Origin: Bacteroidia bacterium
Lineage (GTDB): Bacteria > Bacteroidota > Bacteroidia > NS11-12g > UBA955
Assembly: GCA_020848595.1 (NCBI GenBank)
Contig: JADLHV010000099.1
Location: forward strand, 1 to 27,809
Direction of reading: 5' to 3'
DNA length: 27,809 nt
How positions within the stretch are numbered: position 1 is the stretch's first letter; every line of letters begins with the position of its first letter. Positions 15,191-23,879 of this stretch are shown one piece after another. The notes below the pieces were generated by a model. The model saw only the letters and a program-made list of their open reading frames with translations, was not told where the DNA came from and ran no database searches. The position numbers and the translations under genes are program-made.

Positions 15191-16609
15191 ATGAAAAAAC
15201 GGTTTTCTTCTCTTAAAGAAGTTCAAAAATCCATTTCAGATGCAAGTATTACTTTGCCTGAATTGGTGCGTTACTACCTCTCGAATATTGAAGCAAATAA
15301 GCATCTTAACGCTTTTTTAGAGGTTTTTGATGAAGAAGCAATTGCTCAATCTGAAATAATTCAAGAAAAAATACTTTCTGGAACCGCCGGTAAATTAGCC
15401 GGAATGGTCATTGCAATTAAAGACAATATTGTTTACAAAGACCATGAATGCAATGCCTCATCACAAATTTTAGTTGGTTTCAAATCTCTCTTCTCTTCAA
15501 CTGTTGTTGAAAGACTCATTGATGCCGATGCCATTATTATTGGCCGCACGAATTGCGATGAATTTGCAATGGGCGCTAGTAATGAAAACTCTTCCTTTGG
15601 ACCAGTCCTTAATGCTATCGATACTACCCGAGTACCAGGAGGAAGCAGTGGCGGCAGTGCTGTAGCTGTTCAAGCTGACTTATGTTTAGCTTCTCTTGGA
15701 AGTGATACAGGAGGCTCTATTCGTCAACCAGCTGCTTTTACAGGCATATACGGCATGTATCCAACTTATGGCTCAGTAAGTCGATGGGGCTTAATTGCAT
15801 TTGCAAGCAGTCTCGACCAAATCGGTCCATTTACTGCATCTCCATCAGATATGGCCCTAATTCTCAATGTTATCGGGGGTACAGACGAGCACGATGCAAC
15901 CATGATTCAAAGCCACCACTTTGATATTCATCCAGACAAACCAGTTGGAAATCTTAAAATTGCATATATAAAAGATTGTGTTGAACATCCTGGACTAGAC
16001 CCTGAAATCAAATCTGCAACAGAGCAATTCATAAATACGCTACAAGCAAATGGCCATACTGTAAACGGAATAGATTTTCCTTATCTTAATCAAATGGTAC
16101 CTTGCTATCAAGTACTTACCACTGCAGAAGCAAGTAGTAACTTAAGCCGTTTCTCTGGTTTAACTTTTGGATATAGAAGTCCTGATGCAATTGATTTAGA
16201 AAGCACTTTTAAAAAATCGCGCACTCAAGGTTTTGGACCTGAAGTAAAGAGACGTATTATGCTTGGCACATTCGTTCTTACAAGCGATTTTTATGACGCT
16301 TATTATACAAAAGCTCAAAAAATACGTCGTCTTATTCGCAATAAAACGATGGATATTTTTAAAGATTACGATATCATTTTAACTCCGACAACTTCAACTG
16401 TCGCATTTAAAATAGGCGAAAAATCAAGTAATCCAATCGCTATGTACTTAGCTGATTTATTTACTGTTCAAGCTAATCTTGCTGGTATACCTGGATTATC
16501 CCTACCGCACTCTACACATTCTGAAAATAAAATGCCTATTGGTATGCAAATTATGAGTGGCCCTCTAAATGAAGCCATATTAATCCAATTGGCTAATTCA
16601 CTCCTATAA
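15191..16609 (+). CDS. gatA: Asp-tRNA(Asn)/Glu-tRNA(Gln) amidotransferase subunit A
   Basis: GatA releases ammonia from glutamine for GatB, which converts misacylated Glu-tRNA(Gln) or Asp-tRNA(Asn). The 472 residues carry the full amidase Ser-cisSer-Lys triad. Lys77 lies in AIKDNI, the cis-Ser at 153 in PGGSSGGSAVAVQ and the nucleophile Ser176 in GSDTGGSIRQPA. The glutamine-pocket segment around YGSVSRWGLIAFASSLDQIG is also present. The ATG at 15191 is preferred over the TTG one codon upstream. Amidases of unrelated function share the triad, but the overall length and the tRNA amidotransferase-specific segments make GatA the best call. gatB and gatC must be elsewhere. Confidence 0.94.
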   Translation: MKKRFSSLKEVQKSISDASITLPELVRYYLSNIEANKHLNAFLEVFDEEAIAQSEIIQEKILSGTAGKLAGMVIAIKDNIVYKDHECNASSQILVGFKSLFSSTVVERLIDADAIIIGRTNCDEFAMGASNENSSFGPVLNAIDTTRVPGGSSGGSAVAVQADLCLASLGSDTGGSIRQPAAFTGIYGMYPTYGSVSRWGLIAFASSLDQIGPFTASPSDMALILNVIGGTDEHDATMIQSHHFDIHPDKPVGNLKIAYIKDCVEHPGLDPEIKSATEQFINTLQANGHTVNGIDFPYLNQMVPCYQVLTTAEASSNLSRFSGLTFGYRSPDAIDLESTFKKSRTQGFGPEVKRRIMLGTFVLTSDFYDAYYTKAQKIRRLIRNKTMDIFKDYDIILTPTTSTVAFKIGEKSSNPIAMYLADLFTVQANLAGIPGLSLPHSTHSENKMPIGMQIMSGPLNEAILIQLANSLL

Positions 16610-16692
16610 TTTCATTTCTATTAACATTGTCAATGTTGAGTCAAAATATTGAACCAACACAAACAGTGTAAAAATATTCAAAGTAGTATCCA

Positions 16693-16700
16693 TATCTTTG
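16693..16700 (+). promoter_or_regulatory. -7 box (TATCTTTG) for the 16708 gene
   Basis: A perfect TAnnTTTG ends 7 nt before a TTG start codon. Transcription would begin one or two bases before translation. Confidence 0.5.
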
Positions 16701-16707
16701 TATCAAT

Positions 16708-19700
16708 TTGAGGCTGAAACATTATATATATTTACTATTTTGTGCATTATACTTTTGTTTTGCATCTGAAACATTTGCTCAAGGAACCCTTAATTTCCCT
16801 CGCACAGAATGTTTCAAAAATGTCACTCAGTTCAGTTACACACCTGCATCTGGTTTAAGTTTAAGTTCGGCAACATGGAATTTTGGCGATGGCTCTAGCT
16901 CCAATAGCAATACGCCTCAATACATTTATAAAAAGACTGGCACCTATTGGGTAAAAATATCTGCTAATTTAAGTAATGGCAGCAGCATAACAGACTCTGC
17001 AAGCATCACTATAGTTCCTTTACCCATTGCTAATTTTGATTTGCTATCAACTAGCGATACTTGTATCAATAATAATAATATATGCTTAAGAGAAACCAGT
17101 GTACCTGGTCAAAATGGTCAAACTATCGTTAATCGACTTGCGGTATGGGGTGATGGCAAATTCGATAATCAAGCTAATCCAAACAATGGTCAATCCTATT
17201 GCCACAGATACAGTCAAGTAGATAAATACTTAATAAAAATAGAGGTAACCGATAAATATGGTTGTAAAGCAACTAAATCGCGTTTCATAACTATTTTAGA
17301 ACAAACTGACGCAAAGTTTAGTGTTAGTAATCCATTTAAAGATTGTGACACAAAATTGATTTGTATAAAAAATCAAAGTACAGGTAAAAACAAAGCTTTT
17401 GCTAAGTATTATTGGGATTTAAGCAAATATCCTCAGGATACAAATCGACATTTCAGTAGCCAAAAATGCTTTGAATATAAAGGTTCACAAAATGGAACAA
17501 TAAAGTTAAACGTCATAGATGCGAATGGATGCGTTGATTCGACTAAATATAATTTTTCTTTTACAATAGACCCACTGCCAAAAAAGCTAGAATTAAGTGA
17601 TAGTGTGGCGTGTTACAGTCAAAAAAATCAAATAAAAGCCTTTATTAATCCAAACATTTATACTTATGACAACATGATTTGGTTGTTAGATGGTGTAAAT
17701 ATTGGAGCAACGCCAAATTCTCCTTTAAGTTTTACGCCCAAAACTTTAGCAATATTACCTGGATTACACACCATAACATGTCAGATAATTAGGGGCACTT
17801 GCACAACTAGTTTAAGTAGAAAACTAACCATTCATGGACCAATTGCTCAATTTAAAGTATACGAAGACAATCAATGTTTCACTAATAGAAAAGTTTCCTT
17901 TGTTGATAGTTCATTGTATTTAAATCGCAAAACTGCTCAATATTTTTGGACCATCTATGATGATTCGGCGCCTCGATGTACAACCGATCGAGTGAATAAT
18001 CAAAATGTTGGAAGTAACTGCATTTATTCTACAGATTATTTCCATTCACATTATTTTAAAAGCCAATCCACAACATATAAAATATCATTTAAGGTTAAAG
18101 ATCCTGCAACGGGCTGTACAGACTCTTTAACAAGAATAATCTCAGTTAGGGAATGTAGTCCTTTATTATCTATTGATACATTTAATTTATGTCAAGGCGA
18201 AATCTTCGGAGACATCAATGCTAAATTAAACCCTAAATTTGTTAGTTTAGACTCAGGGAAAACATGGAATAAATTTCCTATTAGACCTGATAAAAAACTA
18301 CATGGGCTGATAGATGTTGGATTTATTTTTGAAACGGTATTGCCTGAATGGGTTCAACATTACAACGATGATTCTATCAAAATAAGAAAAGATACACTTA
18401 AATTATACGACACTATTTGGAAAAAGCCTTATTTAAATATTCATTCTATCAATCAAGATAGTGTTACTTTTATAAAATACGGTCGATGCAATCCTTTCAG
18501 GGCAACAGTTAAATTTGCGGATGGAAAGTTTTATGCTGGCCAAACGCTTAGTATAGATTGGGGTAACGGCATTTCGGATTTAATATATTTTGACAAAGAC
18601 TCTACACTAGATTCATTGCATTATGTTTTCAAATCAACTAGTGTTAGTTCCATTATAAAACTAAAAGTAAGCAATGAATATGGCTGTAATAGAGAAGCTT
18701 CCACCATATTCAAAGCTGGAAAAATTATTAGTATTCAAAATCAAGTTGAATATTACTGCTCGCCAGAAGTAGTCTGTCTTAAACTCAAAATCACCGATTT
18801 CTATCACAATATTAATTGGGGAGCCAGCGATTTAAATAAATACGTAAAAATTGAGTTTCCAGACACAAATGGCTTAGCACCAGGCGATCAAAGTTGTCAT
18901 TTCTTTAAATCTCCGGGAACAAACATTTATCGCATTTTTGTAACCGATGAATTCAATTGTAATGACACCATTATTGATTCTGTATTCGTTCAAAATTTAC
19001 GAGCAAATATTAAGTACAATTCGAGATTTATTTATTGCAATGAATTAAAACAACTTTTTGACTCAACTAATTTCATCAAATACCCAGGAGAAAGTATAAC
19101 ATATTATAATTGGGATTTTGGTTCTGGTACATTTACAAATCCAGTAATTAACCCTTTTAAATCTATTACAACATCTGCAGACGAAATCAATGTTGTTCAT
19201 GTTGTAAAAACGAAATTAGGATGTGTAGATACTTTAATTTACAAATTGACTGTAATAGGCTCAAAACCTTATTTTATTATTCCGGATACTATCGCTTGTA
19301 ATTCTCTAGAGGCTATATTTAAAAACCTTTCATATAATTGCGCAGGCTATATTTGGGAATTTGGAGATGAAAATCAAACCATTTTACCTGAATTCAGCAA
19401 AAAAGATGTTTCATTCAAATATTTAAAACCTGGACGTTATCAGATAAAACTCAATGGATATGACTCTATATACAATCCAGCTACCAACAGTAAATATTTC
19501 TGTAATACTGTTTTCCCAGACCCCGATTTTCAAAAAGACTCTATACGTGCGGTAGTTGTTCTGCCACAAGGCAATACAGCTATTATAAGTCAAGATACTG
19601 TTTGTGTTGACGCTCAAGTAGAATTCATTAGTAAAAGCGACCCATTTTATGATTTAGACAGTTGGCTTTTCACTTACAACAATTATATTAAACCACCGGG

Positions 19701-20385
19701 TGATACGGTTATTTACTCATGGCCACAAATTGGAAAATACGATATTTATTTATTTCCTAAGTTTTTGAATTCACGTTATGATTTACTTTGCGATGATAGT
19801 GCGAAAAAAACAATCGTAGTAGTTGATGTTAATGCAGACTTTAAACTTGACCAAAATAGCAAATTACCATTGGTTCAGTTCATTAATACTACTAATCCAA
19901 TAAACTCTAACATGCTATGGCAGTTTGATACAAGCGTTTTTACACCTGATAATTTCTCAAATGAAATCCACCCAAGTCACAATTATGGCTACTCTTTAGG
20001 TGAATTTACAGCTTGTTTAATTGCCAGTTCTCGATTTGGTTGTCAAGACACTACTTGTAAAAAAGTCTCGAACGACCAATTTATCGACTTTATGATATTT
20101 AATGTTTTTACTCCTGGTAACTTAGACGGTAAGAACGACGCTTACGATATCATCATTAAAGGAGAAGAAACCTACCATTTAAGAATTTATGATCGTTGGG
20201 GCGTACTTGTTTATGAGAGTGAAGAAGATGGAGACGATAGCAACAACGTCAATTGGAATGGACGTTTATTTAATGAAGGCCCCGAATGTCCTCCAGGAAC
20301 TTATTACTATATTTTTGATTATACCTTATTAGCTGACCCAGGCAAACAAGAAACGATTAATGGTACAGTTACTTTAATTAGATAA
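16708..20385 (+). CDS. Large secreted PKD-domain protein with T9SS type B (gliding-associated) C-terminus
   Basis: 1225 residues. The N-terminus is a signal peptide (RLKHY, hydrophobic stretch, cleavage near TFAQG). Several PKD-type Ig domains follow; the clearest have WNFGDGSS near residue 57, WDFGSGTF near 810 and WEFGDENQ near 882. Between them are cysteine-containing beta domains with repeated D-x-x-GC turns (TDKYGCKAT, IDANGCVDS, SNEYGCNRE). The last 95 residues are a type B sorting domain: FNVFTPGNLDGKNDAY, LRIYDRWGVLVYES, WNGRLFNEG and final TVTLIR. It should be exported by T9SS to the surface, probably as an adhesin. The start must be the TTG at 16708, as no in-frame ATG precedes the mature protein. 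It converges on the TrmH gene with 6 nt between stop codons. Confidence 0.9.
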   Translation: MRLKHYIYLLFCALYFCFASETFAQGTLNFPRTECFKNVTQFSYTPASGLSLSSATWNFGDGSSSNSNTPQYIYKKTGTYWVKISANLSNGSSITDSASITIVPLPIANFDLLSTSDTCINNNNICLRETSVPGQNGQTIVNRLAVWGDGKFDNQANPNNGQSYCHRYSQVDKYLIKIEVTDKYGCKATKSRFITILEQTDAKFSVSNPFKDCDTKLICIKNQSTGKNKAFAKYYWDLSKYPQDTNRHFSSQKCFEYKGSQNGTIKLNVIDANGCVDSTKYNFSFTIDPLPKKLELSDSVACYSQKNQIKAFINPNIYTYDNMIWLLDGVNIGATPNSPLSFTPKTLAILPGLHTITCQIIRGTCTTSLSRKLTIHGPIAQFKVYEDNQCFTNRKVSFVDSSLYLNRKTAQYFWTIYDDSAPRCTTDRVNNQNVGSNCIYSTDYFHSHYFKSQSTTYKISFKVKDPATGCTDSLTRIISVRECSPLLSIDTFNLCQGEIFGDINAKLNPKFVSLDSGKTWNKFPIRPDKKLHGLIDVGFIFETVLPEWVQHYNDDSIKIRKDTLKLYDTIWKKPYLNIHSINQDSVTFIKYGRCNPFRATVKFADGKFYAGQTLSIDWGNGISDLIYFDKDSTLDSLHYVFKSTSVSSIIKLKVSNEYGCNREASTIFKAGKIISIQNQVEYYCSPEVVCLKLKITDFYHNINWGASDLNKYVKIEFPDTNGLAPGDQSCHFFKSPGTNIYRIFVTDEFNCNDTIIDSVFVQNLRANIKYNSRFIYCNELKQLFDSTNFIKYPGESITYYNWDFGSGTFTNPVINPFKSITTSADEINVVHVVKTKLGCVDTLIYKLTVIGSKPYFIIPDTIACNSLEAIFKNLSYNCAGYIWEFGDENQTILPEFSKKDVSFKYLKPGRYQIKLNGYDSIYNPATNSKYFCNTVFPDPDFQKDSIRAVVVLPQGNTAIISQDTVCVDAQVEFISKSDPFYDLDSWLFTYNNYIKPPGDTVIYSWPQIGKYDIYLFPKFLNSRYDLLCDDSAKKTIVVVDVNADFKLDQNSKLPLVQFINTTNPINSNMLWQFDTSVFTPDNFSNEIHPSHNYGYSLGEFTACLIASSRFGCQDTTCKKVSNDQFIDFMIFNVFTPGNLDGKNDAYDIIIKGEETYHLRIYDRWGVLVYESEEDGDDSNNVNWNGRLFNEGPECPPGTYYYIFDYTLLADPGKQETINGTVTLIR

Positions 20386-20391
20386 ATAGAC

Positions 20392-21153
20392 TTAACTTTT
20401 ATTTGCTAATCTTTGACGTCTCGCTTCATAAATCATTATTGCAGCAGCCACCGATACATTCATACTATCAATTTTACCTAACATTGGTACTTTTACGTTT
20501 TTATCGGCAAATTCTATCCATTCTTGACTTGCACCTGTAGCTTCAGTACCAACAACGAGTGCAGAAGGACCTGTATAATCTTCATTAAAATAATCGCTTG
20601 CTTGATGTAAATTTGAGCAAAACACCTGAACATGCTTTGATTTCAACCAAGTTCTAGCTTCTTCACCAGTGCACACTGCAATAGGTACTGTAAAAATAGT
20701 CCCTAAGCTTGCTCGAATAATATTTGGATTATATAAGTCTCCGGGCAAATCACAACAAATAACAGCATCAATTGCCGACGCATCTGCTGTTCTAAGCATA
20801 GCACCAAGATTTCCCGGTTTTTCGACGCCATCGATAACCAAGATTAAAGGTGAAGTATTTAAATTTAAATCCTTAGGTTTTAATAATTTTGTTTTTACTA
20901 AAGCCAATACTCCACCAGTACTTTCTCGGTAACTTAATTTAGAAAACACATCACGACTTAAGGAATAAGCCATCAAATCAGGAAAATTAGCAGTTAATTC
21001 CTTTAAAAAAATCTCATTGGCAATTTCAGGAACATAATAAATAGAATCAAATTCAACACCAGCAGACGAGGCCATTTCCAGTTCTTTAACCCCTTCCACC
21101 AATGAAACACCAAGCGATTTTCTGACCTTAGGTTTATCTAGGCTCAGCAGCAT
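20392..21153 (-). CDS. TrmH/SpoU-family RNA 2'-O-methyltransferase
   Basis: 253 residues from the only canonical start. The N-terminal substrate-binding part has SLGVSLVEGVKELEMA. The C-terminal SPOUT knot has the three family motifs: GVEKPGNLGAMLRTADA around residue 112, LVVGTEATGAS and MLGKIDSMNVSVAAAIMIYE. It would use SAM to 2'-O-methylate a ribose in rRNA or tRNA; the target site is not predictable. The codons upstream of the ATG, in frame, read ITSISNPKVK, the usual N-terminus of this family. None is ATG, GTG or TTG back to the in-frame stop at 21214-21216, so the true start may be an ATT or ATA codon. It is last in the ferredoxin-to-TrmH gene string. Confidence 0.9.
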   Translation of the reverse strand: MLLSLDKPKVRKSLGVSLVEGVKELEMASSAGVEFDSIYYVPEIANEIFLKELTANFPDLMAYSLSRDVFSKLSYRESTGGVLALVKTKLLKPKDLNLNTSPLILVIDGVEKPGNLGAMLRTADASAIDAVICCDLPGDLYNPNIIRASLGTIFTVPIAVCTGEEARTWLKSKHVQVFCSNLHQASDYFNEDYTGPSALVVGTEATGASQEWIEFADKNVKVPMLGKIDSMNVSVAAAIMIYEARRQRLANKS

Positions 21154-21205
21154 TTTAACTTTTGGATTAGAAATGCTTGTTATGTGAGTTATAGGCTTGA
21201 TAGAT

Positions 21206-22201
21206 TTAAAGTTTTAAGAAATTACTTACTGAGCCCGAAAAAATCTTTGCTTTATCAGAATCAGAGATATTTGGATTTTCTAAAATAAACTTACCATGTT
21301 CTAAGTCGCCTAAAGGAAAAGGATAATCTGTGCCATAGCATATTTTATCGGCAGAAAACAAATCTAAAAGATATTCAAAAGATTTAGAATCGTGGGTTAT
21401 TCCGTCGACCCAAAACTTACCGATATAATCTTTAGGATTGTGCACATCATTCAGATTTACTAAATCTGGGCGTACAGACCAACCATGAGCAATTCTTCCT
21501 AAAGTAAAAGGGAACGAACCACCAGCATGAGCAAACATGACTCTCAAATTTGGGAACTTATCAAAGATTCCACCGAAGATCATACTACAAATAGCACGAC
21601 TAGTTTCGGCGGGCATACCAACTAACCAAGGTAACCAGAATTTTTTTATAAACTCTTCACCCATCATTTCCCAAGGATGGATAAACAAAGCCATGTCAAG
21701 GTCTTGTAAGGCTGCGTAAAAAGGAAGAAACCGTTCATCATCTAAATTTACATTATTGATATTAGACCCTATTTGAACGCCTCTAACACCCATAGTTTTT
21801 AATCTTTCCAGTTCTTTAATAGAAAGTTCTACGTCTTGCATAGGCAATGTACCTAAAGCAATAAACTTATCGGGAAAATCTTCTTGAACTTTGGCTATAT
21901 GATCATTTAAAAATGCCGCCCACCAAGCAGTATCCTTAGGTTTTGCCCAATAGTTAAACAAAACAGGAACAGTACATAAAACCATTTTATCGACATCATT
22001 AGCAGACATATCCCATAAAATTGCTTCAGGATTAAAACAATTCTCCTCAACACGTCTAAAGAAATGACCATCATCTCGCATCATTTTAGCTGTTTTAGTC
22101 TTTTCTTCATGATCTAGATAAATGAATCCCCCATATCCAAATTTATATTTTAGATCGGGCCAAGTAGCCGGCATGATATGCGCGTGACAATCAATTTTCA
22201 T
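21206..22201 (-). CDS. 2-amino-3-carboxymuconate-6-semialdehyde decarboxylase (ACMSD)
   Basis: ACMSD decarboxylates the 3-hydroxyanthranilate oxidation product in the kynurenine route and so diverts it from quinolinate. The 331 residues follow the human enzyme closely as I remember it. Shared segments are WPDLKYKFGYGG, ENCFNPEAILWDM, PVLFNYWAKPKDT, WLPWLVGMPAETSRAICSMI and GTDYPFPLGDLEHGK. Metal ligands appear as H6 and H8 (MKIDCHAH), the His of FIHPWEM, and the Asp of GTDYPFP. The His of FAHAGGSFP and Arg49 are also in place. A perfect -7 box lies 5 nt before the ATG. No other kynurenine-pathway gene is in the window. Other ACMSD-fold decarboxylases are possible but less similar. Confidence 0.9.
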   Translation of the reverse strand: MKIDCHAHIMPATWPDLKYKFGYGGFIYLDHEEKTKTAKMMRDDGHFFRRVEENCFNPEAILWDMSANDVDKMVLCTVPVLFNYWAKPKDTAWWAAFLNDHIAKVQEDFPDKFIALGTLPMQDVELSIKELERLKTMGVRGVQIGSNINNVNLDDERFLPFYAALQDLDMALFIHPWEMMGEEFIKKFWLPWLVGMPAETSRAICSMIFGGIFDKFPNLRVMFAHAGGSFPFTLGRIAHGWSVRPDLVNLNDVHNPKDYIGKFWVDGITHDSKSFEYLLDLFSADKICYGTDYPFPLGDLEHGKFILENPNISDSDKAKIFSGSVSNFLKL

Positions 22202-22206
22202 CTGCG

Positions 22207-22214
22207 CAAAATTA
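22207..22214 (-). promoter_or_regulatory. -7 box (TAATTTTG) for the ACMSD gene
   Basis: A perfect TAnnTTTG on the - strand spans the stop codon of the upstream cysteine-cluster gene and ends 5 nt before the ACMSD ATG. It could give an internal, leaderless transcript. Confidence 0.45.
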
Positions 22215-22694
22215 GAGAATACTGATAACTTTTTCTAAAATATGGTGCACAGCTGGACAAACCATCGAATTTGCCATGGTTAATTGCTTGCGTTTAACAA
22301 ATACATCTTCGTCTGTATAAGGATATCGAGCACAATCGGATGGTCGGACATCGTATATTTTACAAGAATTATCCGAATTTAAGAATACACATGGCGTACG
22401 TTTCAAAACCATATCATTGTCTTCATCCAAACTTAAGTATTGATCCATAAATTGAGATTCTTTCAATCCCAAATATTTACTAATCCTTTTAATGTCTGTT
22501 GTTTTAAACGTAGGACTATGATTTTTACAGCAGTTAGCACAATCAAGACAATTAATCTTAGAGAAAGCTTCCTCGTGCAAATCTGGCAATTGTCTTATCA
22601 ATTCTGCCGGTTTAACAGAATTCAGAAATCGAGCATACACCTTTTTATTATCCTTAGACTTTCTTTTCCAAGAAGGTTCTGTGCTCCAATCCAT
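22212..22694 (-). CDS. YkgJ-type cysteine-cluster protein (UPF0153-like)
   Basis: 160 residues, soluble. Eight cysteines occur in the YkgJ/UPF0153 pattern: the N-terminal set NCLDCANCCKN (Cys49, 52, 55, 56), TPCVFL (102), SCKIYDVRPSDCARYP (111 and 121) and VCPAV (146). The family is thought to bind zinc or an Fe-S cluster, with unknown function. The CKIYDVRPSDCARYP segment is diagnostic. It lies 1 nt after the NlpC/P60 stop and 10 nt before ACMSD, so it is probably part of one operon with the ferredoxin upstream. Confidence 0.85.
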   Translation of the reverse strand: MDWSTEPSWKRKSKDNKKVYARFLNSVKPAELIRQLPDLHEEAFSKINCLDCANCCKNHSPTFKTTDIKRISKYLGLKESQFMDQYLSLDEDNDMVLKRTPCVFLNSDNSCKIYDVRPSDCARYPYTDEDVFVKRKQLTMANSMVCPAVHHILEKVISIL

Positions 22695-22695
22695 T

Positions 22696-23430
22696 TTAAA
22701 TAATTCGTTTAATGGCTATAGTTTTATAGGCTAATTGCCCATCGACAATAAGACCTTCCTCAGTTAATTCGTTGATACGAACTCGAGCACCTGCGTGAAT
22801 GACTTTTTTATTATCTATGACGATTCCAACATGCACTACTTTTTCTGTATTAATTCGAGAGAAAAAAACCAAATCACAAGGAGCATGTTCCGAATAATTC
22901 ACTAGAGTACCAGTAGATATTTGAGCAGCAGTATCTCTCGGCAAATCGAAACCATTTACTTTATAAACCACTTGAACTAAACCTGAACAATCGATACCCA
23001 TAAAAGAGCGACCTCCCCATAGATATGGCGCATTTAAGAAAGACTTTGCCGTGTTTAAAATTCTTAGTCTTAATGGCAAATGATGATTTGTTTTAACTTT
23101 TTGAATTATGGCATATGACTGACCATCAATGATAAACTTTCCATTTTCAGGAATCTTACCTCCACAAGGGATAAAAAACTTAGCACCATTCGAAGCGGCT
23201 TCTAGATAGAGTGCATCGACAAGTTGATTAAAATCAATAAAAACAGAATAACCTGCTTTACTTATCCAACCTTCATAAGCATCTAAATCAACACGCACAA
23301 ACAACCAATCATTATCTTCATTAATGACTTCATAAGACTCACCAAATAAAATAGAATTAACCATTTCGGCGTCTGAATGCGGTTTAGAACGCATTGGAAG
23401 AAAAGGGACCAAACAAGTACCTTTATTCAT
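22696..23430 (-). CDS. NlpC/P60 (C40) peptidase with N-terminal SH3-like domains
   Basis: 244 residues. SH3-type beta segments fill about 1-115 (VPFLPMRSKPHSDAEM, then WLFVRVDLDAYEGWI). The NlpC/P60 domain covers about 122-244. The catalytic set is visible: Cys148 in GIDCSGLVQ, His200 in VVHVGIVID and His212 in VIHAGARV. Family members cut gamma-D-Glu-diaminopimelate bonds in peptidoglycan. No signal peptide is seen, so it may act on recycled muropeptides in the cytoplasm, as known for the related YkfC-type enzymes. That is inference. Its ATG shares one base with the ferredoxin stop (TAATG), which suggests coupling. Confidence 0.9.
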   Translation of the reverse strand: MNKGTCLVPFLPMRSKPHSDAEMVNSILFGESYEVINEDNDWLFVRVDLDAYEGWISKAGYSVFIDFNQLVDALYLEAASNGAKFFIPCGGKIPENGKFIIDGQSYAIIQKVKTNHHLPLRLRILNTAKSFLNAPYLWGGRSFMGIDCSGLVQVVYKVNGFDLPRDTAAQISTGTLVNYSEHAPCDLVFFSRINTEKVVHVGIVIDNKKVIHAGARVRINELTEEGLIVDGQLAYKTIAIKRII

Positions 23431-23777
23431 TAGATGTGAAGTCTAGATTTCCTATCTAGAAGTATCTCTTCAGATTCTACTCTATCAGGATCAGGAACAC
23501 AACAATCTACAGGACAAACAGCAGCACATTGTGGTTCTTCATGAAAGCCCATACATTCTGTGCATTTATCTGGAACAATATAATAGACCTCATCACTTAT
23601 AGGAGCAAATTTTTGGTCGACGTCTACCATATCACCATTACTCAATTTATAAGACCCTTCTACGCTTGTTCCATCTTTAACTTTCCATTCCACACCACTT
23701 TCATAAATAGCGTTGTTTGGACATTCTGGTTCACAAGCCCCACAATTAATACATTCGTCAGTGATTATTATTGCCAT
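23430..23777 (-). CDS. 2[4Fe-4S] ferredoxin
   Basis: 115 residues from the ATG at 23777, which gives MAIIITDECINCGACEPECP, the usual ferredoxin start; an ATG five codons upstream is less likely. Cluster 1 ligands are CxxCxxC...CP at the N-terminus. Cluster 2 is CTECMGFHEEPQCAAVCP, with eight residues between its second and third cysteine, as in Alvin-type ferredoxins with unusually low potential. About 45 residues between the two clusters form an extra loop typical of Bacteroidota versions. The redox partner is unknown. It heads a tightly packed string of genes. Confidence 0.92.
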   Translation of the reverse strand: MAIIITDECINCGACEPECPNNAIYESGVEWKVKDGTSVEGSYKLSNGDMVDVDQKFAPISDEVYYIVPDKCTECMGFHEEPQCAAVCPVDCCVPDPDRVESEEILLDRKSRLHI

Positions 23778-23879
23778 AAGATTATGCAGCAAATTTCGAT
23801 AAAATTAATTTCTAATACAATGATGCTTATTAGACTTTATAAGAATATTTATTTTATCTATAACACTATAGACAAACCC

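Noticed and set aside
20386..20391. Bidirectional terminator between the convergent 1225-residue protein gene and the TrmH gene
   Set aside because: Only 6 nt separate the stop codons and I see no GC-rich hairpin with T run spanning them.
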